Positions 7,630 through 14,556 of a DNA stretch of 21,575 nucleotides are shown piece by piece; position 1 is the first letter of the stretch, and each line of letters starts with the position of its first letter. Source of the DNA: Spirochaetia bacterium (GTDB taxonomy: Bacteria; Spirochaetota; Spirochaetia; Treponematales; Treponemataceae). Made by a program: the position numbers and the translations under genes. The stretch covers positions 1 to 21,575 of the forward strand of contig CAAGBC010000010.1 in the NCBI GenBank assembly GCA_900767955.1, given 5' to 3'. The notes beneath the pieces are model-generated. The model did not search any database. It saw only the letters and a program-made list of their open reading frames with translations, and was not told where the DNA came from.

Positions 7630-8139
7630 ATGAAAATTAGACAAATAAAGGCAAAGGACGATGAATTTATATACAATTTAATTCGTTCCTGTTTGGAAGA
7701 CGCACAGCTGAACATTCCTGGAACTGCGTATTTTGACGAATCAATAAAAAAAATGAGCGAATTTTATCTAAACAAAACTGGCAGAAATTACTTTGTAATC
7801 ACAGACCAAAACGACAATGCCCTTGGTGGTTGCGGTTTTGCAGAATTTGGCACATATGACAATTCACTTTTGCAAAAAGGTAACCACATCAAAGTTTGTG
7901 AACTGCAAAAGTTGTACATTGCAAAACAAGCTCGCGGCAAAGGTCTAAGCTACAAACTCGTTTCCCTAATCGAACAGGAAGCAAAAAACGCAGGCTACCA
8001 CAAAATCTATCTTGAAACTCACCACAATTTGCCCGTTGCAAAGCAGCTTTACCAAAAACTAAACTACACACTTTTGCAAAACGCCCTTCCCGGCTCCGAA
8101 CATTCCACAATGGATTATTTTTTCATCAAAGATTTATAA
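7630..8139 (+). CDS. GNAT family N-acetyltransferase
   Basis: This 169-residue protein has the GNAT fold. The N-terminal strand is MKIRQIKAKDDEFIYNLIRS, the central strand is ALGGCGFAEF, and motif A is KLYIAKQARGKGLSYKLV, containing the acetyl-CoA loop QARGKG. Motif B is KIYLETHHNLPVAKQLYQKLNY. It is third in the VUT-SDR-GNAT operon, and GGAAG lies between the SDR stop (7618-7620) and ATG 7630. The acetylated substrate cannot be read from sequence. A GC-rich hairpin cluster follows before the convergent PAP2 gene. Confidence 0.92.
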   Translation: MKIRQIKAKDDEFIYNLIRSCLEDAQLNIPGTAYFDESIKKMSEFYLNKTGRNYFVITDQNDNALGGCGFAEFGTYDNSLLQKGNHIKVCELQKLYIAKQARGKGLSYKLVSLIEQEAKNAGYHKIYLETHHNLPVAKQLYQKLNYTLLQNALPGSEHSTMDYFFIKDL

Positions 8140-8151
8140 AATATTTTTTCA

Positions 8152-8230
8152 AAGGGGCAGCAACCGCCCCTCGCTTCAAAACTTTTGCAAAGTTTTTCCG
8201 CTACCCCACTGCCTAGGGGGAAATTTCAGA
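8152..8230. repeat. GC-rich hairpin cluster between convergent genes
   Basis: AGGGGC...GCCCCT forms a 6-bp stem near 8153-8171. AAAACTTT (8178-8185) pairs with AAAGTTTT (8189-8196) over a 3-base loop and is followed by T. A further CCCC...GGGG pair lies at about 8204-8220. The GC-rich composition contrasts with the genes on both sides and matches the style of the other intergenic elements in this window, though I see no long shared sequence. Confidence 0.55.
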
Positions 8231-8239
8231 GTAAATCCT

Positions 8240-8265
8240 AAAATAATACTTGCGTATTATTTTTT
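8240..8265. terminator. Bidirectional terminator between GNAT and PAP2 genes
   Basis: AAAATAATAC (8240-8249) pairs perfectly with GTATTATTTT (8254-8263) over a TTGC loop. T continues to 8265 on the plus strand, and A on the left gives a U-run in the opposite direction. It suits the two convergent genes. Confidence 0.85.
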
Positions 8266-8273
8266 AACGGATT

Positions 8274-8852
8274 TTATTTTCTACCCCCTAAAACCCCTAA
8301 AAGTTTTTTAGAAAAATAAAAACTAATTCCACCAAAAACAGTTCCACAAATTGCGCCACACAAAACATCAGTTGGAAAATGCACATACAAATAAAGTCTA
8401 GAAAATCCAATCAAACACGCAAGCACCAAAGACGGAATCCAGCATTTGTTTTTTGCAAGAAACAAAATCACAACAAAAGAAAATCCACAAGCTGTATGTC
8501 CAGAAGGAAACGAAAAATCTTTTGGTGCCTTAATCAAAAGACTAAAATCAGGATTTTGCACAAAAGGACGAGGACGCGCAATCACAGGTTTTAGAATACA
8601 TTGGTAAACAACAAACGCAAACACAATAGAAATTAAAAGTTGAATTCCAAGCATTCTAGTTTTCTTAAAAAAAAGCAAAACCACGCTAGTTAAAATCCAA
8701 ATAAACCCCATATCACCAAGAGTAGTAATAAAAGGCATAACAACATCAAGAAATTCACATTGCCAATGATTTTGAATAAAATTCAAAATAGAAAAATCAA
8801 ACTGAGTAATCGCATTCATAATAGAAAGTTTAGCAGAAAAGAAAAAAAACAT
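8274..8852 (-). CDS. PAP2-family membrane phosphatase
   Basis: This 192-residue protein has about five transmembrane helices and all three PAP2 signature motifs. KX6RP is at Lys88-Arg95-Pro96 (KPVIARPRP), PSGH at 116-119 with the catalytic His119, and SRX5HX3D from Ser151 to Asp162 with nucleophile His158. These enzymes remove phosphate from lipid pyrophosphates or phosphatidic acid at the membrane, for example undecaprenyl pyrophosphate recycling, and the exact lipid is not predictable. Neither the ATG at 8852 nor the one at 8819 (MNAITQF) has a clear ribosome site, so the first 11 residues are uncertain. The gene is divergent from the DUF4160 gene. Confidence 0.9.
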   Translation of the reverse strand: MFFFFSAKLSIMNAITQFDFSILNFIQNHWQCEFLDVVMPFITTLGDMGFIWILTSVVLLFFKKTRMLGIQLLISIVFAFVVYQCILKPVIARPRPFVQNPDFSLLIKAPKDFSFPSGHTACGFSFVVILFLAKNKCWIPSLVLACLIGFSRLYLYVHFPTDVLCGAICGTVFGGISFYFSKKLLGVLGGRK

Positions 8853-8876
8853 GTATACCAGAAATATAAAAATTAA

Positions 8877-8905
8877 TTGCGCACAGCTAATTTCTATAGT
8901 ATATT
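8877..8905 (+). promoter_or_regulatory. Candidate sigma-70 promoter for the DUF4160-DUF2442 pair
   Basis: TTGCGC (8877-8882) and TATATT (8900-8905) are separated by 17 bp and lie about 30 bp before the DUF4160 start. This is the best promoter match in the divergent gap. It is prediction only. Confidence 0.45.
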
Positions 8906-8934
8906 CTAATTAATACTTATTACAGGAGAGAACA

Positions 8935-9198
8935 ATGCCTTGTATTTCTATGTTTTACGGGATTATGATTTATATGTACAATAATGGAAAAGAACATAAT
9001 CCACCTCATTTTCATGTTAAATACAATGGAGAATTTTCTGTTTTTGATTTTGAAGGAAATTTAATCGAAGGTGATTTACCTTTTGCAAAACAAAAATTAG
9101 TAACAGCATGGGCCGAAATTCACAAAGAAGAACTTCAAGCAAACTGGGAATTATGTTTAAATAGAGACACTTTATTTAAAATTAATCCACTACAATAA
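8935..9198 (+). CDS. DUF4160 domain protein
   Basis: This 87-residue protein has the diagnostic start MPCISMFYGIMIYMYNNGKEHNPPHFHVKYNGE. The His-rich PPHFH motif and the closing LVTAWAEIHKEELQANWEL are typical of DUF4160. AGGAGAG (8923-8929) supports the ATG. Members are almost always encoded beside a DUF2442 gene, as here, and the pair is often listed as a putative toxin-antitoxin-like or metabolic accessory module. No biochemical function is established that I can cite. The family assignment is strong; the role is unknown. Confidence 0.9.
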   Translation: MPCISMFYGIMIYMYNNGKEHNPPHFHVKYNGEFSVFDFEGNLIEGDLPFAKQKLVTAWAEIHKEELQANWELCLNRDTLFKINPLQ

Positions 9199-9220
9199 TA
9201 TAATTAACAGGAGGCGTACT

Positions 9221-9463
9221 TTGACACCAAAATGGGTTGTAAAAGCTGTTCAAGTTTTAGATGATTACAAATTACTTTTGACATTTCAATATGATGAAAA
9301 AAAGATTTACGATATGAAACCTCTTTTAAAATACAACATCTTTAAGCCTTTGGAAAATATATCTCTTTTCAAGCTAGCACACACAGATGGTTGTACTGTT
9401 GTATGGACAGATGAAATCGATATAGATCCCGAAAGTCTTTATGAAGAAGGTATTTCTATATAA
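9221..9463 (+). CDS. DUF2442 domain protein, partner of DUF4160
   Basis: The gene starts at TTG 9221, six bases after a near-perfect AGGAGG (9209-9214), giving 80 residues. The pattern PKWVVKAVQVLDDYKLLLTF, a central YDMKPLL and C-terminal VVWTDEIDIDPESLYEEG is the DUF2442 signature. Only 22 bases separate it from the DUF4160 stop, so the two form one operon. Some DUF2442 proteins act as small DNA-binding or antitoxin-like partners. Whether this pair is a toxin-antitoxin system is not shown by the sequence. Its stop codon lies immediately before the convergent threonine-aldolase stop. Confidence 0.88.
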   Translation: MTPKWVVKAVQVLDDYKLLLTFQYDEKKIYDMKPLLKYNIFKPLENISLFKLAHTDGCTVVWTDEIDIDPESLYEEGISI

Positions 9464-9464
9464 C

Positions 9465-10502
9465 CTAAATCAAACGCAATAATTCATCTACTTGTTCATC
9501 AGTTGTTGCCCAACTTGTTGCAAAACGAACTACTGTGTGATTTTCATCAAATTTTTGCCAATAGCTAAAGGAAACAGATTTTTTAAGTTCCTGCATTTTG
9601 GAATTTTCTAACACAATAAATTTTTGGTTCGTTGGTGAATCAATAAAGATTTTATATCCTTTTTGAACAAAAGCCTGTTCAATTCTTTTTGCCATTTTTA
9701 TTGCATTATCAGAAATTTTAAAATACAAATCATCTGTAAAAAGTGTATCAAACTGAACACCCAAAAGCCAACCCTTTGCAAGCAATGCACCATTTTGCTT
9801 TATCAAAGTAAAAAAATGTGGAACCAAATTTTCTTCCGTAAAAACAACAGCTTCACCAAACATTGCTCCAACTTTTGTTCCGCCGATATAAAAAGCATGA
9901 CAATATTTTGCAATATCTTTTAATGTGACATCGCTACTTGCACTAAGACCATAACCCAACCTTGCACCGTCAAGATAAAGTTTTAGATTATATTCGTCAC
10001 AAACCTTTCGTAAAGATTTTAATTCATCAAGGGAATAAATAGTTCCAAATTCAGTTGGAAAAGAAATATACACAACCCCAGGACGAACGATGTGTGCATT
10101 ATTTTCATCATCAAAATAATTTTTCAAAAAAGCAAGTAAATCATCACAAGAAATTTTTCCTTCGTGACTTGGAAGCATAGTAACTTTGTGCCCTTTTGCT
10201 TCAATAGCACCAGCTTCATGTTCAGTTATATGCCCAGTATTTGCAGTAATAACAGTTTCATAGCGTTTAAGAAGAGCATCAATCACAGTTGCATTAGTTT
10301 GAGTTCCGCCCACTAAAAAATGGATTTCTGCATTTGGACAATCACAAGCTGCACGGATTTTTTCTTTTGCGCTTTTGCAAATTTCATCACATCCGTAACC
10401 AGATATTTTTTCAAAATTAATTTCATTTAATCGATTCAAAATAAAAGGATGACATCCTTCCATATAATCACATTCAAAAGGTAAAATACTCATATTTTTC
10501 AC
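9465..10502 (-). CDS. Threonine aldolase / beta-eliminating lyase family PLP enzyme
   Basis: This 345-residue fold-type I PLP enzyme resembles low-specificity L-threonine aldolase, which cleaves threonine or allo-threonine to glycine and acetaldehyde. Visible landmarks are SGYGCDEICKSAKEKI near the substrate loop, HFLVGGTQTN, the cofactor-stacking HITEHEAGAIE, LYLDGARLGYGL with the PLP-binding Asp and Arg, and the Schiff-base Lys210 in YIGGTKVGAMFGEA. The listed start is GTG 10502, five bases after the TSCPD stop, and ATG 10493 (MSILPFE) is equally possible; neither has a good ribosome site. It is probably translationally coupled to the TSCPD gene. It is full length for the family, with no broken motif. 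Confidence 0.9.
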   Translation of the reverse strand: MKNMSILPFECDYMEGCHPFILNRLNEINFEKISGYGCDEICKSAKEKIRAACDCPNAEIHFLVGGTQTNATVIDALLKRYETVITANTGHITEHEAGAIEAKGHKVTMLPSHEGKISCDDLLAFLKNYFDDENNAHIVRPGVVYISFPTEFGTIYSLDELKSLRKVCDEYNLKLYLDGARLGYGLSASSDVTLKDIAKYCHAFYIGGTKVGAMFGEAVVFTEENLVPHFFTLIKQNGALLAKGWLLGVQFDTLFTDDLYFKISDNAIKMAKRIEQAFVQKGYKIFIDSPTNQKFIVLENSKMQELKKSVSFSYWQKFDENHTVVRFATSWATTDEQVDELLRLI

Positions 10503-10507
10503 TGCAA

Positions 10508-10759
10508 TTAATTTTCAGACAAAGCCTGTCGGACAGCAATAGCCAATTGGTCAGCACAAGAAGTTGAACGACCACCGCAAGAATTTCCTTTCAACATAGA
10601 TTCAATATAATCCACAGATTTTCCTTCAAGCAATTTAGAAATCGCCTTCAGATTTCCGTTACATCCGCCTTTAAAACTAATATTTGAAATAATATCTCCA
10701 TCAATATCAAAATTAATCTGAGATGCACATACATTGTGTGTTTTGTAAGTATAATTCAT
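10508..10759 (-). CDS. TSCPD domain-containing small protein (TIGR03905-like)
   Basis: This 83-residue protein ends in the name-giving cysteine motif (GNSCGGRSTSCADQLAIAV), preceded by SFKGGCNGNLKAISKLLEG. That is the TIGR03905/TSCPD pattern, related to the C-terminal domain of vitamin-B12-dependent ribonucleotide reductases. The function of stand-alone members is unknown, and the conserved cysteines suggest metal or redox chemistry. GGGGA just before the ATG serves as ribosome site. It is the first gene of a two-gene minus-strand operon with the threonine aldolase. Confidence 0.9.
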   Translation of the reverse strand: MNYTYKTHNVCASQINFDIDGDIISNISFKGGCNGNLKAISKLLEGKSVDYIESMLKGNSCGGRSTSCADQLAIAVRQALSEN

Positions 10760-10812
10760 AATTCCCCTAGCCTTGCAAATCGCAATTTTCTTCTATATAT
10801 AAGATGATTTTC

Positions 10813-10841
10813 AGAATATATTTTTTCGCCCATTTCATCAA
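10813..10841 (-). promoter_or_regulatory. Candidate promoter of the TSCPD-threonine aldolase operon
   Basis: Read on the minus strand, TTGATG (10841-10836) and TATTCT (10818-10813) are 17 bp apart, about 55 bases before the TSCPD start. The GC-rich element R1 begins only ten bases further upstream. Confidence 0.4.
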
Positions 10842-10850
10842 TATATTTTC

Positions 10851-11033
10851 AGAAGCCATTTCCCGCTTTTCAGGGTTCCGGCTTTCGCCTCATTCTTTCA
10901 GAACGCTCCGCGCCCTTCCAATCGGGGCTTGCAGCGGTCTACCCTAAGTAAAGCGCCAGCTTTACACCGCTGCGTCGAGGCGAGACCGGTAGAGGCGAGC
11001 CGGAGTCATATCAGAACGAACCTCAACGCGTAA
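10851..11033. repeat. GC-rich dispersed element, copy R1
   Basis: This 183-bp element has the same ends and many internal blocks as 21212-21430: AGAAGCCATTTCCCGCTTT at the left, CCCTTCCAATCGGGGC in the middle, ACCGCTGCGTCGAG and GAGACCGGTAGAGGCGAG further on, and CTCAACGCGTAA at the right. Inside, CAGCGG...CCGCTG (from 10932) encloses the perfect stem GTAAAGC-GCCA-GCTTTAC. CAGCGGTCTACCCT (10932-10945) is repeated outside the element at 11053-11066. No gene is visible in it. It fills much of the 420-bp space between the TSCPD gene and the next XRE gene. Confidence 0.85.
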
Positions 11034-11121
11034 ATTAATCTATCCAAAAATACAGCGGTCTACCCTGCAAAAAGAGATAAATTTGTTTTTTACTCTATTT
11101 TTAAAAATAACCCCAATTTTG

Positions 11122-11159
11122 GTGAAGTTTTTGTTCACAAATTGATTTACGATTATCAC
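11122..11159 (+). promoter_or_regulatory. Candidate promoter and operator of the XRE gene at 11181
   Basis: A 17-bp dyad, GTGAAG-N5-GTTCAC (11122-11138, five of six arm positions complementary), overlaps a weak minus-35 TTGTTC (11131-11136). TATCAC (11154-11159) follows after 17 bp. Its 6-5-6 geometry equals that of the TTAAAC dyads further right, as expected of a site bound by an XRE dimer. Autoregulation is inference. Confidence 0.35.
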
Positions 11160-11180
11160 ATAACAAACGGAGGTAACTGT

Positions 11181-11438
11181 ATGAATCAATTTATTGAAAA
11201 TGGAAAAATCGTTATTCACCCAGTTGTTGACATGAACGCTACAGGTTTGAATATTAAGACACTTCGTGAAAAAGCAGGATTTTCAGTTAAGGAACTTGCA
11301 GAACTTTTAGAGTTTGAAGCAGTGCAAGGAATTTATCATTGGCAAAAAGGAAAAACAATTCCTACAATCGAAAACCTAATTTTGCTTAGCGAATTATTTA
11401 ACAAATCAATTAATGAAATAGTAATTTGCGCAAAATAA
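11181..11438 (+). CDS. Small XRE-family regulator, paralog of 12618-12872
   Basis: The frame opens at 11142, but GGAGG at 11169-11173 points to ATG 11181 and an 85-residue protein beginning MNQFIENGKIVIHP. The HTH covers residues about 22-80: GLNIKTLREKAGFSVKELAE, then AVQGIYHWQKGKTIPTIENL, then LSELFNKSINEIVI. This is the common XRE type in which the recognition helix carries IYHWQKGK. It is closely similar over its whole length to the convergent gene at 12618-12872. The acidic protein gene lies between them, about 70 bases downstream. It probably regulates that locus. Confidence 0.9.
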   Translation: MNQFIENGKIVIHPVVDMNATGLNIKTLREKAGFSVKELAELLEFEAVQGIYHWQKGKTIPTIENLILLSELFNKSINEIVICAK

Positions 11439-11506
11439 TTAATATTTATCAATTTGCTAAAATCAAAAATTTATGCAAAAATATAATACAATAAAAAGGA
11501 TAAGTC

Positions 11507-12517
11507 ATGTCATTTATAACAACAGAAAAGCATTTTCCTCCAATTTCAGAATCACAATCTTTATACAAAAAATTTTTCAAAATCCCTATACTTGATAAAA
11601 ATGGAGAGCTATTAAATGGCGAACAACACAAGTCAGATGGGACAATTATCCGATTTGTAAATGGATATATTGATGGAAATATTTACGATTCTCACGGTGA
11701 AGTATTGTTCACTTATCCTGCAATCGAACACGAACAAGGAAAAGAATATTGGACAAAAGGACTTCCTCAAGGCTTTCCTGCAATTTCTTTTATATTTGGA
11801 TTATACGAAGAATATTGGGCAGATGGAAAAATTGTTTCAATTAAAGAAACTGGTAAACTTCTAAAAATTTCTACAGATGATGATGATGATTTTGATGAAG
11901 ATAATGACGATGTAGAAGATAATATTAATAATCCTTTTACAAGTGCATTCGATAATTTCGATTTTGATGATGATGATGATTTTGAGGAAGAAGAAAAAGA
12001 TTCAAAAAAAACTACATTTTTCAAACCTTTGAATTACAAAGACCAAATCAAAAAAATTTTAAAATATAAGAAAAAGCATACCATCGACATTGAGGATTTT
12101 TCAGAAACGAATTATTCCCACTACGATAAAAAAATAGATAAAATCCTCTCTTATGAAAAATCAATGTCTTTTCAAGACCGTCTTTTAAAAATTATGCGAA
12201 TAAAAAAACTTAAAGACACAGATGTTTATCATGCAGTCAATATGAGTGAAAAAGCATTTAACAAAATAAAAAATGCAAAACCTAATGATTCAATTTCATT
12301 AAACAATGCGATTATGATTGCATTCAGTTTGCAACTTACTTTTGAGCAAATGGTTAAATTTACAAACTTTGCAGGAAAGGGTTTTAGAAATTACGGAACT
12401 CGAGACGAAATTATCAAAAAATTCTTTGATAACAGAAATTACAAACTTTTTGACTTGAATACAGAACTTGTAAAATTTAATGAAAGCCCTTTTTTTGAAC
12501 TAAAAGATGACAAATAA
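11507..12517 (+). CDS. Acidic protein with MORN-like N-terminus and C-terminal HTH-like domain
   Basis: AAAGGA precedes ATG 11507; the product has 336 residues. Residues about 40-115 repeat a short pattern of aromatic-x-x-Gly turns (RFVNGYIDG, EYWTKGLPQGFPAIS, EYWADGKIV), like the MORN-type or DGPA-YW-G proteins of phages and accessory islands. Residues about 125-170 are two blocks of Asp/Glu runs, up to five Asp in a row. Residues about 215-336 form a helical domain (SFQDRLLKIMRIKKLKDTDV, MSEKAFNKIKN) followed by LNNAIMIAFSLQLTFEQM and FFDNRNYKLFDLNTELVKF. I recognise this as the XRE-like C-terminal module found on varied Firmicutes and spirochete accessory proteins. It is flanked by two paralogous XRE regulators. 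The function is unknown; a regulated effector or defence protein is possible. Confidence 0.75.
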   Translation: MSFITTEKHFPPISESQSLYKKFFKIPILDKNGELLNGEQHKSDGTIIRFVNGYIDGNIYDSHGEVLFTYPAIEHEQGKEYWTKGLPQGFPAISFIFGLYEEYWADGKIVSIKETGKLLKISTDDDDDFDEDNDDVEDNINNPFTSAFDNFDFDDDDDFEEEEKDSKKTTFFKPLNYKDQIKKILKYKKKHTIDIEDFSETNYSHYDKKIDKILSYEKSMSFQDRLLKIMRIKKLKDTDVYHAVNMSEKAFNKIKNAKPNDSISLNNAIMIAFSLQLTFEQMVKFTNFAGKGFRNYGTRDEIIKKFFDNRNYKLFDLNTELVKFNESPFFELKDDK

Positions 12518-12566
12518 AAATGATTAATTTTCACCAAAAGGATTTTCTAAAAAACAATCCACAAAA

Positions 12567-12592
12567 AATCAGATTGAGTTTGTATCCTGATT
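12567..12592. terminator. Weak terminator-like hairpin between convergent genes
   Basis: AATCAG (12567-12572) pairs with CTGATT (12587-12592), with A-rich sequence to the left and only a short broken T run to the right. It is placed to end either the acidic protein gene or the convergent XRE gene. Confidence 0.35.
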
Positions 12593-12617
12593 TAATTCGT
12601 TGCTTTTTTTCATAATA

Positions 12618-12872
12618 TCATTCATATATCAAAATTTCCTCTATTGATTTTTCGAAAAGTTCACTTAGCAATTTTAAGTTTTCCAAAGATGGAATAGTCT
12701 TCCCAGATTCCCAATTATAAACCGATTGTACACTTTCAAATTCTAGCAAATTAGAAAGAGATTTTACAGACATTCCATATTTTTTACGTAACATTTTTAT
12801 ATTATATCCAGTTTGCTGTTGGTTTATCATAGGATGACGAATTAAGTTTTCATTATCGATGTATTTTTTCAT
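12618..12872 (-). CDS. Small XRE-family regulator, paralog of 11181-11438
   Basis: AAGGAGA (12887-12881) lies nine bases before ATG 12872, so the true product is 84 residues beginning MKKYIDNENLIRHPM, not the longer frame. The HTH reads GYNIKMLRKKYGMSVKSLSN, SVQSVYNWESGKTIPSLENL, LSELFEKSIEEILI, which aligns without gaps to the regulator at 11181. The two share a start of ENGKIVIHPVV/ENLIRHPMI type. It is last in the minus-strand direction of the accessory array and converges on the acidic protein gene. Duplication followed by inversion is the simplest history. Confidence 0.9.
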   Translation of the reverse strand: MKKYIDNENLIRHPMINQQQTGYNIKMLRKKYGMSVKSLSNLLEFESVQSVYNWESGKTIPSLENLKLLSELFEKSIEEILIYE

Positions 12873-13082
12873 TACACATTTCTCCTTAAAAATATCTTTC
12901 ATTAAGAAGTGTAATTTAAAAAAATAATTTAAAGGTAACTTTCAAAGCGACATTTTAAATGTACCTATGAATTTAATTTCTTCAGCGACCAAACTTTCAT
13001 TTAAACTAAAATTATTGTCGCATCTTACTAGTCATAATTATAAATGAAAATCTTTGGACTTCTAGTAAAGATTTACAGACAG
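12873..13082. other. AT-rich intergenic stretch with a possible gene remnant
   Basis: This is 210 bp between the XRE start and repeat A. On the minus strand a 29-codon stretch with no start codon near its left end reads NNFSLNESLVAEEIKFIGTF and then MSL and a stop (stop at about 12945). Its protein-like composition suggests the C-terminal remnant of a lost gene. CGACATTTTAAATG and ATTGTCGCA also lie here. There is no clear promoter or hairpin. Confidence 0.3.
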
Positions 13083-13231
13083 AAAAAAAAATCCCCAAGC
13101 CCTTATCTTCCAACAACGAACCAATCTCGCTGAGGTGAAAAGATAAAGTTGCCAGACTTCACTAGCAAACGCTGCTTGGGAATTTTAGTTTATGCCGAAG
13201 TTACAAAGTTTTCATTAAACTGATGGTTTAA
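13083..13231 (-). repeat. Structured dispersed repeat, copy A (short form)
   Basis: In minus orientation it starts with the dyad TTAAAC-N5-GTTTAA (13231-13215), one base after the Fic gene stop. It continues through AACTTCGGCATAAACTAAAA and ends with the outer pair GCTTGGG (13180-13174)/CCCCAAGC (13100-13093) and an eight-base U run. Within the outer loop, CAGCGA (13132-13127) pairs with TCGTTG (13119-13114) using one G-U pair that exists only in minus-strand RNA. Compared with copies B and C it lacks the whole middle part and carries a one-base insertion that breaks the peptide frame open in B and C. Confidence 0.85.
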
Positions 13232-13232
13232 A

Positions 13233-14174
13233 TTATTTATTCAGCATATTTAATACAAGCAAACACATTATTTCTTTTTCTTCTGGTTTGCTTAGTGCAA
13301 TCATTAGTGTCATTGCTGCAAGGGTGTTGTTATCGATAATTGGAATTTTATTTATATCAAAAAGTAAATTGTTTCGTTCCAAAAAATAGATAAACAAGGC
13401 AGCTGCAATTCGTTTGTTTCCATCATTAAATGAATGATTTTTTACTAGCATATACAAAAGATTTGCAGCTTTTTCTTCTAAAGTCGGATACACATCTTTG
13501 CCGCCAAAGGTTTGATAGATTGCACCTAAAGTTGACTTAAAGGAATTGTCCTTTTCGTTTCCAAAGAGGCTACTTGTTTCTGCAAAACGCATAGATTCAA
13601 TGACTTTTCTTCCTTCTTCGTAAGTTAGTTGCCAACTTTCTTTTTGCTCTGAATTATTTTTGTCATTTGAACTTGGCTTTTTTAGAACTTGATGGTCGTA
13701 ATCATCTAAAATATTTAAGCCCTTGGTAAAAAAATCTAGAACAGATGCTACTCCAGAAATTTCAGGAACACTACTTCTGGAAATTATGTCAATTACTGTA
13801 TTTAATTCATCTAAGCGTTTTTGGTTAAGTGCGTATCCTTTTATCAAATATTCTTTGAGAACAGAATTTGCCCAGCGTCTAAAGAGGATTGCTTTAGAAG
13901 AATTTGTTCGATAACCTACAGACAAAATAATATCCAAACTGTAGAACATAACAGGTTTATCAGAATTTGGAATGTGCATTTTTTGCACATTGCTTTTTCT
14001 ATCAACTTCTTCATCCTTCAAAATATTATTGATATGTCGTAGTGCTGTAGTACGATTGATTTCAAATAATTCTGCAATTTGAGATTGTGTTGCCCAAATT
14101 GTTTGAGAATTAAAATCTGCTTTAAATTCAATTTCAAAATTATCTTTTTGAAATATTACAATATTATTTTCCAT
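13233..14174 (-). CDS. RhuM-Fic/Doc fusion protein
   Basis: This 313-residue protein has two domains. Residues about 1-125 are RhuM/virulence-protein-like: TIWATQSQIAELFEINRTTA, a winged-helix style DNA-binding start, then LSVGYRTNSSKAILFRRWAN and LKEYLIKGYALNQKRL. Residues about 185-313 are a Fic/Doc domain with HSFNDGNKRIAA, catalytic His247, Asp251, Gly252, Asn253, Lys254, Arg255. The core lies between canonical Fic (HPFxEGNGR) and Doc (HxFxxxNKR) types, so AMP transfer or Doc-like phosphorylation of a translation factor are both possible. No (S/T)xxxE(G/N) inhibitory helix is obvious. The stop codon lies one base from the dyad of repeat A. A free-standing antitoxin is not visible, and the DNA-binding half may autoregulate. 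Confidence 0.9.
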   Translation of the reverse strand: MENNIVIFQKDNFEIEFKADFNSQTIWATQSQIAELFEINRTTALRHINNILKDEEVDRKSNVQKMHIPNSDKPVMFYSLDIILSVGYRTNSSKAILFRRWANSVLKEYLIKGYALNQKRLDELNTVIDIISRSSVPEISGVASVLDFFTKGLNILDDYDHQVLKKPSSNDKNNSEQKESWQLTYEEGRKVIESMRFAETSSLFGNEKDNSFKSTLGAIYQTFGGKDVYPTLEEKAANLLYMLVKNHSFNDGNKRIAAALFIYFLERNNLLFDINKIPIIDNNTLAAMTLMIALSKPEEKEIMCLLVLNMLNK

Positions 14175-14322
14175 CTAGTTTCCCCTCCCGTATATTATTT
14201 TACTGTATAGTTTACAAAAGTAAAGGTGTTTTATTTTAAAAAAAAAGGAAATCGAAGTAACAACATAGACTCGATGACAAATCAAGCTGTTACTACCTCT
14301 CTCACTTTTTAGATTCATGACA
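14175..14322. other. Upstream region of the RhuM-Fic gene
   Basis: This is 148 bp of AT-rich sequence between the RhuM-Fic start and repeat B. GGGAGGGGA (14192-14184) is a strong ribosome site before ATG 14174. On the minus strand TATACAG and similar AT-rich words could serve as a promoter, but no convincing pair of boxes stands out. Confidence 0.4.
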
Positions 14323-14555
14323 AAAATCCCCAAGCCTTGAGGTTCCAACAGCGAATGAATGTCGCTGACGTGAAAAATCAAGTTGAACAAAAGTCCTTTT
14401 GCCAAACCCTGCTTGGGGAAAGGCAGATTCCATAAAAACGGTTATCGCCTTTATGGATACACACTTGAAAGCTCTTATTTCCGCCAACAAGTGGGTGCAT
14501 GTCTAATTTTAGTTTATGCTGAAGTTGAGTCTTTGTCATTAAACTGATAGTTTAA
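14323..14555 (-). repeat. Structured dispersed repeat, copy B
   Basis: In minus orientation it begins with the dyad TTAAAC-N5-GTTTAA (14555-14539) one base after the 2H phosphoesterase stop. The middle part contains the hairpins CACTTG/CAAGTG (14462-14493) and TCCATAAA/TTTATGGA (14429-14457, perfect 8 bp). The 3' part is closed by GCTTGGGG (14418-14411) with CCCCAAGC (14336-14329) and followed by ATTTTT. Inside it CAGCGA (14349) pairs with TCGCTG (14362). The minus-strand frame MESAFPQAGF...SRLGDF is open here as in copy C. Confidence 0.88.
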
Positions 14556-14556
14556 T

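Noticed and set aside
8379..8594. Plus-strand basic reading frame inside the PAP2 gene
   Set aside because: It is the antisense shadow of a gene with all three PAP2 motifs intact.
14302..14490. Small reading frames inside repeats A to C as genes
   Set aside because: Copy A carries a one-base insertion that breaks the frame while the stems stay paired, and there is no ribosome site.
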